Source of the DNA: Blattamonas nauphoetae
Lineage: Eukaryota > Preaxostyla > Oxymonadida
Reading direction: 5' to 3'
NCBI GenBank assembly: GCA_033064195.1
Contig: JARBJD010000641.1
Location: 1 to 26,738, forward strand
Length of the DNA stretch: 26,738 nt
The notes below the pieces were generated by a model. The model was given only the letters and a program-made list of their open reading frames with translations. It was not told the origin of the DNA and searched no databases. Made by a program: the position numbers and the translations under genes. This document shows, in pieces, positions 19,125 through 26,738 of the stretch. Position 1 is the stretch's first letter, and every line of letters begins with the position of its first letter.

Positions 19125-19500
19125 GTCATCAATGTCCACACAATCAACTCAACAATGTCAACAATGTCAAATCAACAATCATGTCTCCTCAATCATGTCT
19201 CTTCACCAACCCACATTTCCACTCATGACACGTATTTCAACATCAATGTCTCCTCATCAATACCCCACTCAACCATGCCACCTCATCAATGCCACTCAAC
19301 CATGTCCACACAATCATGCCCCCCTCATCAATGCCTCCTTCACCCCTCCCAATCTCTTCACTATGCCCAATCATCCTTGTCTCTTCACCTCTTTCCCCCA
19401 AATCTATCTTTTCACCTATGCCCAATCACCCTTGTCTATGCCACCTATTTCCCTACACTTATTCTTATCAACTACTCAACCACCACCCTATATCTCTGTT
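19125..19500. repeat. C/T/A-rich low-complexity tract
   Basis: Degenerate reiterations of words such as CAACAATGTC, CCTCATCAATGCC and CCCAATCA, with strong strand asymmetry (very few G). Frames of up to 305 codons on the plus strand cross it but encode only Ser/Pro/His/Thr-rich repeat peptide. It runs into the inner edge of Polinton copy 2. Confidence 0.65.
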
Positions 19501-19539
19501 GTACTTCTCAGTGTTCATTCCATCATATCCGTAACTTCC

Positions 19540-22307
19540 ATTCAAGTTGGTCTTACAGAATTGTTCCTTTCCCTTGTTTCCAACCTTCATTGCTTCTATT
19601 CTATCGTTCATAAATGATGTCACGAACGGTTCAAATCCAGCGTGTCTCGAAAAGACCATCACACTCTTTACGTCATCAATAATGAAGTGACAATTGTCGA
19701 TGAGGAACCACAGATAGTATGTCGAAAAGAACATATACTGATCGTGTGTGCTCAAGAGTTGGGTTAGCTTCCGTTGTTTGTCATCAGTCTTCAATCCATG
19801 TTTCTTCATCAACGAATATGTCTTCTCTCCAATGTTCTCTTCAGTCGTATTGACCACGATGTTTCTGAAGATTGGTGGGAAGTTAATGAAATCATTTATG
19901 TACTTCTCTTCGATGTGTCCTTTCAGTTCTGCAACGAACAATGTCTTTTGATTCTTGTTCTCGATAATCTCCCGACATTCTTTATCTCCTGTTGCTGTGT
20001 ACAAACATCTTCCTGGCATGTACATTCTGTGTTTCGTGTACGGATTATTCTTGTTCTTGATTGATGAGAAGCAGAGAGTTGAAATCAACACCGCAAACGT
20101 GAGTCATGATGTGTTCAGTATCGGTTGATTTGACAACACCATCTTCAAATGAGAAGTGATTGATTGGTGTCACGTCTTTGATATTCTGTCGATGCTGAAC
20201 ATTCGATAATCCACCAGTAACTGCTGCTCTCAGTTTGTGATATGTTTGCTCATGCGTCAGAGTCATTGGGAGTGATTTCCAGATGCAATACTTCTTCAGT
20301 TGAATTCTCAATCTTGTGAGATGTTCATCATGGTCTGACTTGTAGGTGTTGCAGTAATCACAGCAGATCTTCACGTTCTCTTTAGAATGTCCTTTTGCAT
20401 TGTCGATTCTGTCTAATGTAGGTTTAACTGCTTGTGAGAAGTGGCACTTGCAGATGTAGCAAACTCTCTTGCACTGTTGAACAAACCAGTCGTAGTCCGC
20501 TTCAAGTGACACTTGGCTGTAGTATTGCGATGAGCTTTCTGGTCTTGATACCTGTATCCTTCAACTTTGTATTTCCAGTATTGTTTGGTGATCTTGATTG
20601 GACCAGATTCGTCACATTCGTTGTAGTCAGCATCAATATCAAAGTCTTTGTAGGCGCATGCATACTTGATTGCAGAAGCATTCGCTGATAAAGAGATTGT
20701 GCAACATATCCACTTTGTATTGGAAGTTCAAATCAATGAGATTATCAAAGGTGCAATCATACATTCGACGTCTCTGATGTTGTAGAATTTTAGATAGTCC
20801 CATCTGTTCTTGAATCCTTGTTTGTTCCAATCATCAAGGTAAAGTTGGTAATCGGTGTCGGACATTTCACTATTGTTCAGACTGGAATAGAATTCATACT
20901 TGGAGAAAGGTTCTTGTTTGCTCAGCACTGTATCGTAGTCTGATGAATCAAATGATTCGTAAGCAAAGAATGATTTCTGAAGTGTAGTGTTTCCTCCAAA
21001 GGCTTTGACTGCATTGTCCAAAGTCATTGGTCCAGTGTATGACATCATGTCAATGAACCGAAGTACCTGTTGTGTTTTCTCGTGTCTGATCAGTACTTGT
21101 TTGTACTTCGTTGTTGATCCAAGAAGCTCACCACTTTCCAATCCTTGTCAACGAGATCACGGAATATGAGATTGATGTCAAATCTGGAACTGTTGAATCA
21201 ATCACACTGACTTCATTTTGTGAAGGAATCTCTGGGTCTTCATATTGATTGTTCTCTCTTACTGTCTCAGCATATTTGAAGAGTTCTCTGATCCATTGCT
21301 TCACAAAGTCTTTTCCATTTCGAAGATCAAAGTAGATTGATTGAACTCCTGTTTTTGTTTTAATTGCTGATGCAACAGAGAGGTTTCAAATGTGAGATCA
21401 GTTGAGTGTTGTCATCAGAGAATAGATTGTCAAGAATGAGATCTTCCATTGTTTCGGAAATCAAAAGTGATGTAGTACTGCGTTGGTTTGAATTCGTCTT
21501 GTCTCTTGTGTGCCATCAGAAATTCATGAGTCTTGTTGTTAAGAATGTGTGGTACATATGGCCTTGGCGTTTTATCAAGTGAGATCTTCTTCACATGTTT
21601 TCCATCGACTTCTTTGCATTCTTTGAGATGTTTCTCGTAGTAAGCCTTGAAGTGAGAATCTTTTACTTGGAATCCTCTCGATTGACAATATGGACAGAGT
21701 TTATATCCAGTGATTTTCTCAGGATCAACAATGAACATCACATGAACAAGAGTTGCAGTGAGAGGAATCATCAGGATTGGAAGAACTCTTGCGTCATCAT
21801 TCTCGTTGATGTACGATTGACTCAGGAAATATTTCTTCTTGTCTTCGTCGTATTCATAAATGTGAACTGTAATATTGAATAATTGCATTGCTTTCTCCAT
21901 GTCAGATGCAATATCAAATCCAGGGTATTTTCGCAAGTGTTCAGTGAGTTGATATGACGTGAGATTGGTGAGATTCATCCATTTGGTGAACAGTTTGTAT
22001 GCTTCGGTGTTTCTCATTTTAATTGATATCTTCTTTCCTTGAACCTCAGGAAGTGAAGGAATGAGAGCGCTTGAAAGAAGCAGATGTTGTACTCAGAATC
22101 TATGTACCGAATGTTTCTCGTTTTGATATGTTCAGTGAGAATTGCATTCGCTTTTCCTGCAACTGGGAATCTGTACACTGCAACCAGAATGGAATGGAAG
22201 GCAATGAACATTGTCTTTGTGTCCATCAGTGTTCTCTCTTGTGATTCTTTGATGAGGTTGATTGCATACTTGGAATACTCAGTGATGTCTGCTTCACTTC
22301 GAATCAC
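19540..22307 (-). pseudogene. POLB: Polinton family B DNA polymerase, copy 2, partial fossil
   Basis: The reverse-strand order is: an OTU/papain-like pattern (EYNICFFQALSF near 22070, VHVMFI near 21750), a C2HC finger (CPYC near 21700 and HLKEC), the exonuclease start (YITFD near 21450), a middle exonuclease segment (21141-20728) ending in YLKFYNIRDVECM, the HNH-like insertion (CYIC, TLDRIDNAKGHSKENV, CDYC; about 20461-20335), and the palm up to motif B (NGSYGYDGMNTEKY near 19550). The YMPG, KGHI, FINFPPI and YYLWFLID blocks between palm motifs match copy 1 closely and mark the protein-primed type. It is a partial and broken copy. Its role was replication of the element. Confidence 0.85.
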
Positions 22308-22804
22308 TGTTGGAAAACTCTTTGATGTGTTCTCAATTCTGGTCTGAAGTCATTGTACTGTGTCTCATCTTTATCTTTTCTCTCAACAATCTTTCCAAAA
22401 TCAATACTAATCTTGAATGGTCGATCCTTCTCTTTTTCATACACTGCATTGATGAAGGTTGTGATTTCCTCAACGTTCTTCAAGTGATTGTGGAAGTACA
22501 ACTGATATGGTTTTCCATTGTCTTCAACCTTCTCGACCTCATTCTTCTTGAACTTCTTTCGTGCGTTCGTCAGACATTCATTGAAGGCAAGTTTGTCACG
22601 TGGTTCAGCGAGCAAGATGCATTCATTGAATCCATCAAATTGCTTCACTTTTCTTGATTCCATTTGTTCATTCTTCTTCTGAATGATCAACAGATTCTTC
22701 ATCCAATGATCCATCAGTTTCTCTTCTATCGACTTCAGTTTCCTCGTGATCTTGAACACTTGCTTCTTCAATTCAGTTTCGTTCACTCTTGGATTTGCTT
22801 TCAT
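22304..22804 (-). CDS. Conserved protein directly upstream of POLB, copy 2
   Basis: An open frame of 166 codons with an ATG at 22804. The N-terminal half is Lys/Glu-rich and helical (FKITRKLKSIEEKLMDHWMK), probably a coiled coil. The end carries YQLYFHNHLKNVEEITTFIN and RPFKISIDFG, matching the end of the gene at 7603-8071 in copy 1. It overlaps the start of the polymerase reading by four bases, which suggests coupled expression or a single larger product. Function unknown; partnership with the polymerase is inferred from position in both copies. Confidence 0.6.
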   Translation of the reverse strand: MKANPRVNETELKKQVFKITRKLKSIEEKLMDHWMKNLLIIQKKNEQMESRKVKQFDGFNECILLAEPRDKLAFNECLTNARKKFKKNEVEKVEDNGKPYQLYFHNHLKNVEEITTFINAVYEKEKDRPFKISIDFGKIVERKDKDETQYNDFRPELRTHQRVFQQ

Positions 22805-22815
22805 GTCAATGATGA

Positions 22816-23139
22816 TTACATTTTATCCTCTTCATTCATCGTTGCATTGTTATTTGTTTCATTCTGTCTCTGCATGGCTTGTTGTTGTTCAATCTGTCGT
22901 CGTTGTCTCACTTCATTCAGGAATTTCGGTATTAAATTGATATTGAGATATGCTGTTGGATTAGGATTTCGATATCCAACATCTGGGTGTTGAAGCATTG
23001 CCAGGAGAAATGAATAGTGATGTTGCTTGTATGGGCTGTCAGGTTTGTATGTTCGACCATCAGTAAATGCGAATTGAGTGTTTGGAAATAGTTCTCTAAC
23101 TTCTCTGATTTGTTCCTTCACTTTCCAGAGTTGTGTCAT
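22816..23139 (-). CDS. Gln/Asn-rich small Polinton protein, copy 2
   Basis: An open frame of 107 codons with an ATG at 23139. The folded-looking front (LWKVKEQIREVRELFPNTQF, then HHYSFLLAMLQHPDVGYRNP) is followed by a Gln/Asn/Arg tail (RRQIEQQQAMQRQNETNNNA). It occupies the place of the Gln-rich gene at 2694-3030 in copy 1, with a similar tail, though I cannot align the fronts. It lies 11 nt upstream of the next small gene on the same strand. Function unknown. Confidence 0.55.
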   Translation of the reverse strand: MTQLWKVKEQIREVRELFPNTQFAFTDGRTYKPDSPYKQHHYSFLLAMLQHPDVGYRNPNPTAYLNINLIPKFLNEVRQRRQIEQQQAMQRQNETNNNATMNEEDKM

Positions 23140-23179
23140 TTACTACGAATTAAAAAATAAAAATAAAAAAGTTGAGTGA

Positions 23180-23515
23180 TTATTTTGGCTTCCTCAAATG
23201 TGGCTTCTTCTTTGCCTTTAGCCAGGAATCTAGTCGCACTTTGAAGACTTCAGTTCCACCAATTTCTCGATATGTGAATGGAGTCAGAACCTGCTTGTAC
23301 TCACCAACGAGCTCACAGTTGTACTTCCTCAGTTCATTCTCAACAAACGATTGAGTGTAGTGTCGACGTTGTGACATGTGTGGTCTGTTCCCTTGATTCC
23401 ACAACTTTGGTTTTATCCTCCACTCAACACCTTCATGAACATAGATGACTGGGATATTATGTCTGACATACTCAGAGACAAGTTCACAGTTCTCTTCTTT
23501 CATTGACTGAATCAA
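23180..23515 (-). CDS. Small two-repeat protein, possibly DNA-binding, copy 2
   Basis: The reading holds two related halves: ENCELVSEYVRHNIPVIYVH...GVEWRIKP...GNRPHM and YNCELVGEYKQVLTPFTYRE...KKKPHLRKPK. The pattern (ELxxEY, a strand, W, then G-x-x-P) recalls the short repeats found next to phage and viral homing endonucleases (DUF723-type), without their zinc cysteines. The C-terminus is very basic. The first ATG in frame is at 23503. Similar reading continues upstream to about 23610, so the start is uncertain. DNA binding is inferred from charge and the repeat pattern only. Confidence 0.45.
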   Translation of the reverse strand: MIQSMKEENCELVSEYVRHNIPVIYVHEGVEWRIKPKLWNQGNRPHMSQRRHYTQSFVENELRKYNCELVGEYKQVLTPFTYREIGGTEVFKVRLDSWLKAKKKPHLRKPK

Positions 23516-23610
23516 AGCTTGCTTGGCATCTGTTCGACGTTTTCGCTCCCCTTTGGAGGGTTCGAAGTCTTTAGCGAGACATATGTAGTATTCACTGTTG
23601 TCATTTAATA

Positions 23611-23828
23611 CAAATTAAAAATCAAAAAATAAAAATGAAATGTGAAGTGAGGTGTTGGAACTTTTATTTCTTGTTCCTTGTTGTGCCAGCTTTCATCTTG
23701 CTTCTTTCTTTTTGTTTCTTTCTTCCAAGTTTCATTTTTTCATTCATTCAATTTTCAATCATTCATTTTCAATCTTTCAATCATTCATCATTCAATTTTT
23801 CAAGTTTGTATGATTGTACCATGAGACA
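23611..23828. repeat. T-rich spacer with ATTCATTC-like low complexity
   Basis: A pyrimidine-rich stretch, with irregular CATTCATTCAATTTTCAATC-type repeats at about 23735-23805. No coding signal. It separates copy 2 genes from the 255-bp repeat. Confidence 0.5.
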
Positions 23829-24085
23829 ACCCGATACTCCTTTGGGGATCACTCTATCATGATCCTACTCAATGACTACTGCTGGCGAATTCCTTGAAGG
23901 GCTAAGGTATTGGGGGGCATGATTTACGGTCACATTCAAGTGATGCCCACAGTGAACCCCGGGACAGCCTCCCAGCTCGTCCCTCAATCCAACCTTCAAT
24001 TCGTTCTACGCATTAGCCACGAGGGCACCATTTTGCCTGAGTATCAAGGAAATTACGTCGAGGTTTCATACTTCAACTTTTGGAA
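23829..24085 (+). repeat. ~255-bp structured repeat, copy B
   Basis: Same orientation as 13907-14170. Here the first hairpin is GGATCA/TGATCC and the second TCAC/GTGA around ATTCAA, so both stems keep pairing although bases differ from copy A. A 60-codon frame crosses it, but it is not kept open in copy A. The right end runs into an (AATTTTTG)n tract. Confidence 0.65.
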
Positions 24086-24087
24086 AT

Positions 24088-24235
24088 TTTGAATTTTTGA
24101 ATTTTTGAATTTTTGAATTTTTGAATTTTTGAATTTTTGAATTTTTGAATTTTTGAAATTTTCCTAAGTATTTTTTTGAAATTTTTTTTGAATTTTTGAA
24201 TTTTTTAAATTTTTGAAATTGTTTTGGCATTTTGA
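24088..24235. repeat. (AATTTTTG)n microsatellite
   Basis: About eight perfect 8-bp units from 24088 to 24156, then decayed T-rich units to about 24235. Confidence 0.9.
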
Positions 24236-24260
24236 AACTTTTTCATTTTTTTGAAATTAA

Positions 24261-24338
24261 GATTGCCCCTCGCCTGAATCAGACCACCCCTAGAAACGGG
24301 TGGACACTGGAACATACCCACTGAGCTACTAGCTCCTG
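24261..24338 (-). repeat. tRNA-like repeat or tRNA-derived SINE head, reverse strand
   Basis: The reverse strand contains TAGCTCAGTGGGTA (an A-box match) and, 43 nt later, GGTCTGATTCAGG (a B-box-like match), close to the usual spacing. CCACCC/GGGTGG form a 6-bp stem between them. The acceptor and T arms do not fold cleanly, so a working tRNA is unlikely. Either a tRNA pseudogene or a SINE head. Confidence 0.45.
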
Positions 24339-24416
24339 AAAATGTTAGTTTCGACCTGTGCCTTATACCTCGAATGTTCAGATCTGCTATATATTCCTTT
24401 TATCGTCTACCTATCT

Positions 24417-24632
24417 ACCCTCGTTAAAAGCATGGATTTATCACGGGAACGACTTTTTACCCTCGTTAAAAGCACGACTTTTCTCGTCAGCGATTTTTCA
24501 AAATAAGTTAGATTTTCCTTTTTAACTTTTTACCCCGTTAAAAGCATGACTTTTCACGGGAGCGATCTGCTAAATCTTAATTCTTGGCCACTTGTTACCC
24601 TCGTTAAAAGCATGACTTTTCACGGGAGCATT
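24417..24632 (+). repeat. Array of four stem-loop repeats
   Basis: TACCC(T)CGTTAAAAGCA...TTTTCACGGGAGCGA-like units start at 24417, 24459, 24532 and 24597. Each can fold: CTCGT-AAAAG pairs with CTTTT-ACGGG around a CATGA-type loop. Spacing is 42, 73 and 65 bp. CTGCTATA-like words recur nearby (24384, 24565, 24634, 24678). Nothing coding. Confidence 0.6.
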
Positions 24633-24727
24633 TTGCTATATATTGAATTTATTGACAAAGTTTTCAAATTTTAAATCTGCTATAGTGTCTTTTTCGGGTA
24701 TAAAGTTTCTGATTTTTCGGGATAATT

Positions 24728-24990
24728 TCAGGACCGGATAGTCTAGTGGTAATGGTGAGTGCACGCACTACTACTACTAAGCTGAAGGTCCTAGGTTCAA
24801 TTCCTGGCGGAAGCATTTAATTTCACATATCACTGCCCTTTGGCATGGTCTAGGCCCTTGGCAAGACCAACGTACGTCTCGGAACTCAAACCGATAAAAT
24901 GAGTTCCGATGCCGGTCTAAAGGGACCGATGAGAAGGGTCGCAACCTTCGGAACCTTGAAAAAATACACCAGCTTCCGCCAAAATCAAGG
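24728..24990 (+). repeat. tRNA-derived SINE-like element
   Basis: The head carries an A box (TAGTCTAGTGG, 24739-24749) and a B box (GGTTCAATTCC, 24794-24804) with a paired T arm (CTAGG/CCTGG). The acceptor arm does not pair and the A-B spacing is long (55 nt), so this is tRNA-derived rather than a working tRNA. The body holds hairpins CGGAACTC/GAGTTCCG (24879-24907) and CGGTC/GACCG. TGGCGGAAGC (24805-24814) is mirrored by GCTTCCGCCA (24971-24980), enclosing the body. Transcription by RNA polymerase III is the expected mode for the family. The reverse-strand frame here is an artefact of the tRNA sequence. Confidence 0.65.
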
Positions 24991-26150
24991 TTTTGCTTTT
25001 TGAAAATTTTCAAAATTTTGCTTCAACTTGAAGTTTGAAGTAACTGAACTCTGGAAGAGAATATTTCTCTAAGATTGACAACTTTCTGAAATGAAAATGA
25101 CTTTTACTTCAAGTATTTTCTGAATTGTCAATCGGCATGGAGAAAAGCTATAGTAGTGGTGTCTAAGGGCAGGGGTTCCCAAATCGCCTTCTACACTACT
25201 TCCGTTTTGCACCTGATAAAATGCATTGTTATCGGAAGATTTCGACAAAGCTGCTCAAAAAGAAACGATTTTTTGTTAAGCATTTTTCGTCTAGAAAAAT
25301 ATGTGTTTTTCCTATTTTTCCAGCATTTTTTCCATTTTAGTCAAAATGTTCGTTTCATCAAAATAATGTTTCTGTGAAAAATTTCATCAAAATCGGTTCA
25401 TGGGTTGTGAAGATATAGCCGAAAGATTTTCTTGATCGGGCAAAGGTGGTATTTTGAGGTTTTCTCTGATTCACATGGGTCTATTATTCTAACATTTTCT
25501 TATTTTCTTCGTTTGACCAATATATATTTGTCACACCCTGATTCCCGGATACGTAGATATTTCGGATTAATCTCACGTCTATGAACCTGATTCAAAATTA
25601 GCTGAAGTTGTTCCTTTGTTTAAGAACTCATGAATGACAAACAAGTGAAATTGAAATGGTTTGATCGTCCTTCTCCCTCTCCTTTGTACTGCAGATCATT
25701 TTACAGGCACTGAACTGGGGTTCAGCGAAACCTTGATATGTTCATTTCTCTGTCAGTTTGATGTGGAATCGGTGAACTCAGCAAATGACAAAGACTGATC
25801 TTCTCATAATCTCATTTTGATTCCTGTTTTTATTGACCGAAAAAGTTCAAAAGGATCATGGTGTTGTTCCATATTTTTGCCAAACCCACAATTGGAACCT
25901 TTTTGGAGATTTATGTGAAATAGGAGCTTTCTCAAAACCACAGCTAACAACTCTTCAAATTGGCCGAGATATCCCATACCAAGTTTTCATTGATCAACCT
26001 GGATCAGAACATCCCATATTGTTTTGATGTTTGACAGGGATTCCTCAGAAAGAGTGTGAGATAAATCAGATCAGGTTGACAACGAAATCTTATAAGTAAA
26101 ATGCAAGGTTTAGAAAAGAAGATCGTCCTCTATCCCTCAATCTCGTATAA
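24991..26150. other. AT-rich non-genic stretch
   Basis: No convincing gene. Phrases such as TTTCATCAAAATCGGTTCAT with a following AAGATATAGCC (25380-25420) resemble wording often seen in decayed invertebrate repeats. A 64-codon plus frame at 25833-26027 (VVPYFCQTHNWNLFGDLCE) has balanced composition but no start context, splice sites or family match. Confidence 0.3.
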
Positions 26151-26738
26151 TCAAAACTGGCTCTCATCCATCGCTGCTCCCATTGCTATCATCTGAATCA
26201 TCATCCACATATCAGAAATTGACTCGAAGTTTTGTTTCCCATTCAGCGGAATGACTCTCCTTGTCAGGAGAGTCTCATCCCAATATTCTTCATAGTCGTT
26301 CCTTTCTCCATCCTTTCGCTCATGTCTCTCTTTCTCCCGATTGGATTGTGGGTGAACATTGCCTTTCTTGAGACTGCAGCGAGTCAACATTCTGTCGAAG
26401 GCAGAGTTGTAAGAAAGGGGAGAAAGGAAATGAGATGATGGGATAGATGGTTGGGATTCAGTGACAATGATTGAACTCGGTGGTGTTTGTTGATTTTTGT
26501 GTTTTAAAATGCCGTTTCCTTGCTTGTCCCGATTCTCTCTGTCTCTGCCCTCTCTTGTCCACGTTCGTCGGAATCTGTTTCGTCGTCCTTCCCTTCTTCG
26601 ATTCTTTCCACGATCTTTCCTCCACTGGTCCTTCTGTTTCTTCTACCATTCTCAGCTTTTTGAAGTGGAACTCGGATTCCGTTCCGACTCCTTTCCTTCC
26701 ATTAAACTCTTCCTGATTTCTCGTCGTAAATCTTCATT
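26151..26738 (-). other. Weak reverse-strand coding signal, possible host exon(s)
   Basis: Reverse frames at 26390-26151 and 26649-26458 read as charged, low-complexity protein: REKERHERKDGERNDYEEYW and EETEGPVEERSWKESKKGRT. A competing frame gives an acidic run (IVERIEEGKDDETDSDERGQ). Composition and strand agree between the pieces, so exons of one nuclear-type charged protein are possible, continuing beyond the right edge. Frame choice is uncertain and no domain is recognised. Confidence 0.2.

Larger units (their letters stand above)
19500..23610 (-). mobile_element. Polinton/Maverick copy 2 (partial fossil, reverse strand)
   Basis: The reverse strand carries three small genes (23515-22304) and then a family B polymerase (22307-about 19540) in the same order as copy 1. 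The element is partial: only the front and middle of the polymerase are present and no integrase is seen, while low-complexity DNA borders the inner edge. It is broken, about six breaks. Shared polymerase segments look roughly 40-45% identical to copy 1 by eye, so the two are separate lineages rather than a recent duplication. The outer limit is near 23610 or, if the 255-bp repeat is terminal, near 24085. Confidence 0.85.

Noticed and set aside
18700-19617. 305-codon plus-strand open frame
   Set aside because: It crosses the satellite and then a G-poor C/T/A-rich tract, giving Ser/Pro/His/Thr-rich repeat peptide with no domain.
13907-24085. Direct repeats read as LTRs of a retroelement
   Set aside because: No reverse transcriptase, gag or primer-binding site lies between them, and the enclosed genes belong to other element types in opposite orientations.
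23910-24092. 60-codon open frame in the 255-bp repeat
   Set aside because: The frame is not maintained in the other copy, and the conserved features there are hairpins rather than codons.
24777-25013. 78-codon reverse-strand open frame ending in RQELNLGPSA
   Set aside because: That peptide is the familiar antisense reading of tRNA-derived sequence, not a protein.
25833-26027. 64-codon open frame as a host gene
   Set aside because: Balanced composition but no family, start context or neighbouring exons. Kept only as a remark on the stretch.

Overview
The window reads as intergenic or pericentromeric-type DNA from an invertebrate animal. A nematode is plausible, but nothing here fixes the phylum. 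It is AT-rich, has tRNA-derived repeats and satellite-like arrays, and most of its length is made of nested mobile elements. No complete host gene of recognisable function is visible.

Layout. (1) 1-13.8 kb: a large Polinton/Maverick element (copy 1), running off the left edge. It has a reverse-strand virion-type gene remnant (1-1026), an A32-like packaging ATPase (1179-1940), small genes (2178-3030), a Gln-rich protein gene, a protein-primed family B DNA polymerase (8137-12464) and a retroviral-type integrase (12491-13783). The element is broken, with roughly ten breaks, but its polymerase palm and integrase stretches are still long and open, so it is probably fairly young. (2) 3031-7602: a 4.57-kb DNA transposon of unassigned superfamily sits inside copy 1, with ~25-bp terminal inverted repeats and an AATTG target duplication. 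Its GC-rich interior holds reverse-strand, Ser/Pro-rich, host-like coding sequence and no transposase that I recognise. (3) 13.9-14.6 kb: a ~255-bp repeat and a two-unit tandem repeat. (4) 14766-17243: a fossil primase (AEP type) plus superfamily 3 helicase gene. (5) 17.3-19.0 kb: a satellite block with direct copies followed by inverted copies, built around a GTCCACANGT minisatellite, then a C/T/A-rich low-complexity tract. (6) 19.5-23.6 kb: a second, partial Polinton (copy 2) on the reverse strand with its own polymerase and three small upstream genes. It is clearly divergent from copy 1. (7) 23.8-24.1 kb: a second copy of the ~255-bp repeat. (8) 24.1-25.0 kb: an (AATTTTTG)n tract, a reverse-strand tRNA-like repeat, an array of four stem-loops, and a forward tRNA-derived SINE-like element. 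(9) 25.0-26.7 kb: AT-rich DNA with no clear gene, ending in weak acidic/basic reverse-strand coding signal.

How the parts fit. In Polintons the polymerase copies the element, the integrase inserts it and the ATPase packages DNA into a capsid. Both polymerases share the same order: an OTU/papain-like N-terminal pattern, a C2HC finger, the exonuclease, an HNH-like insertion, then the palm. The same small gene precedes each. The primase-helicase may be an accessory replication gene of one of these elements or the remains of a third one; the sequence does not decide this.
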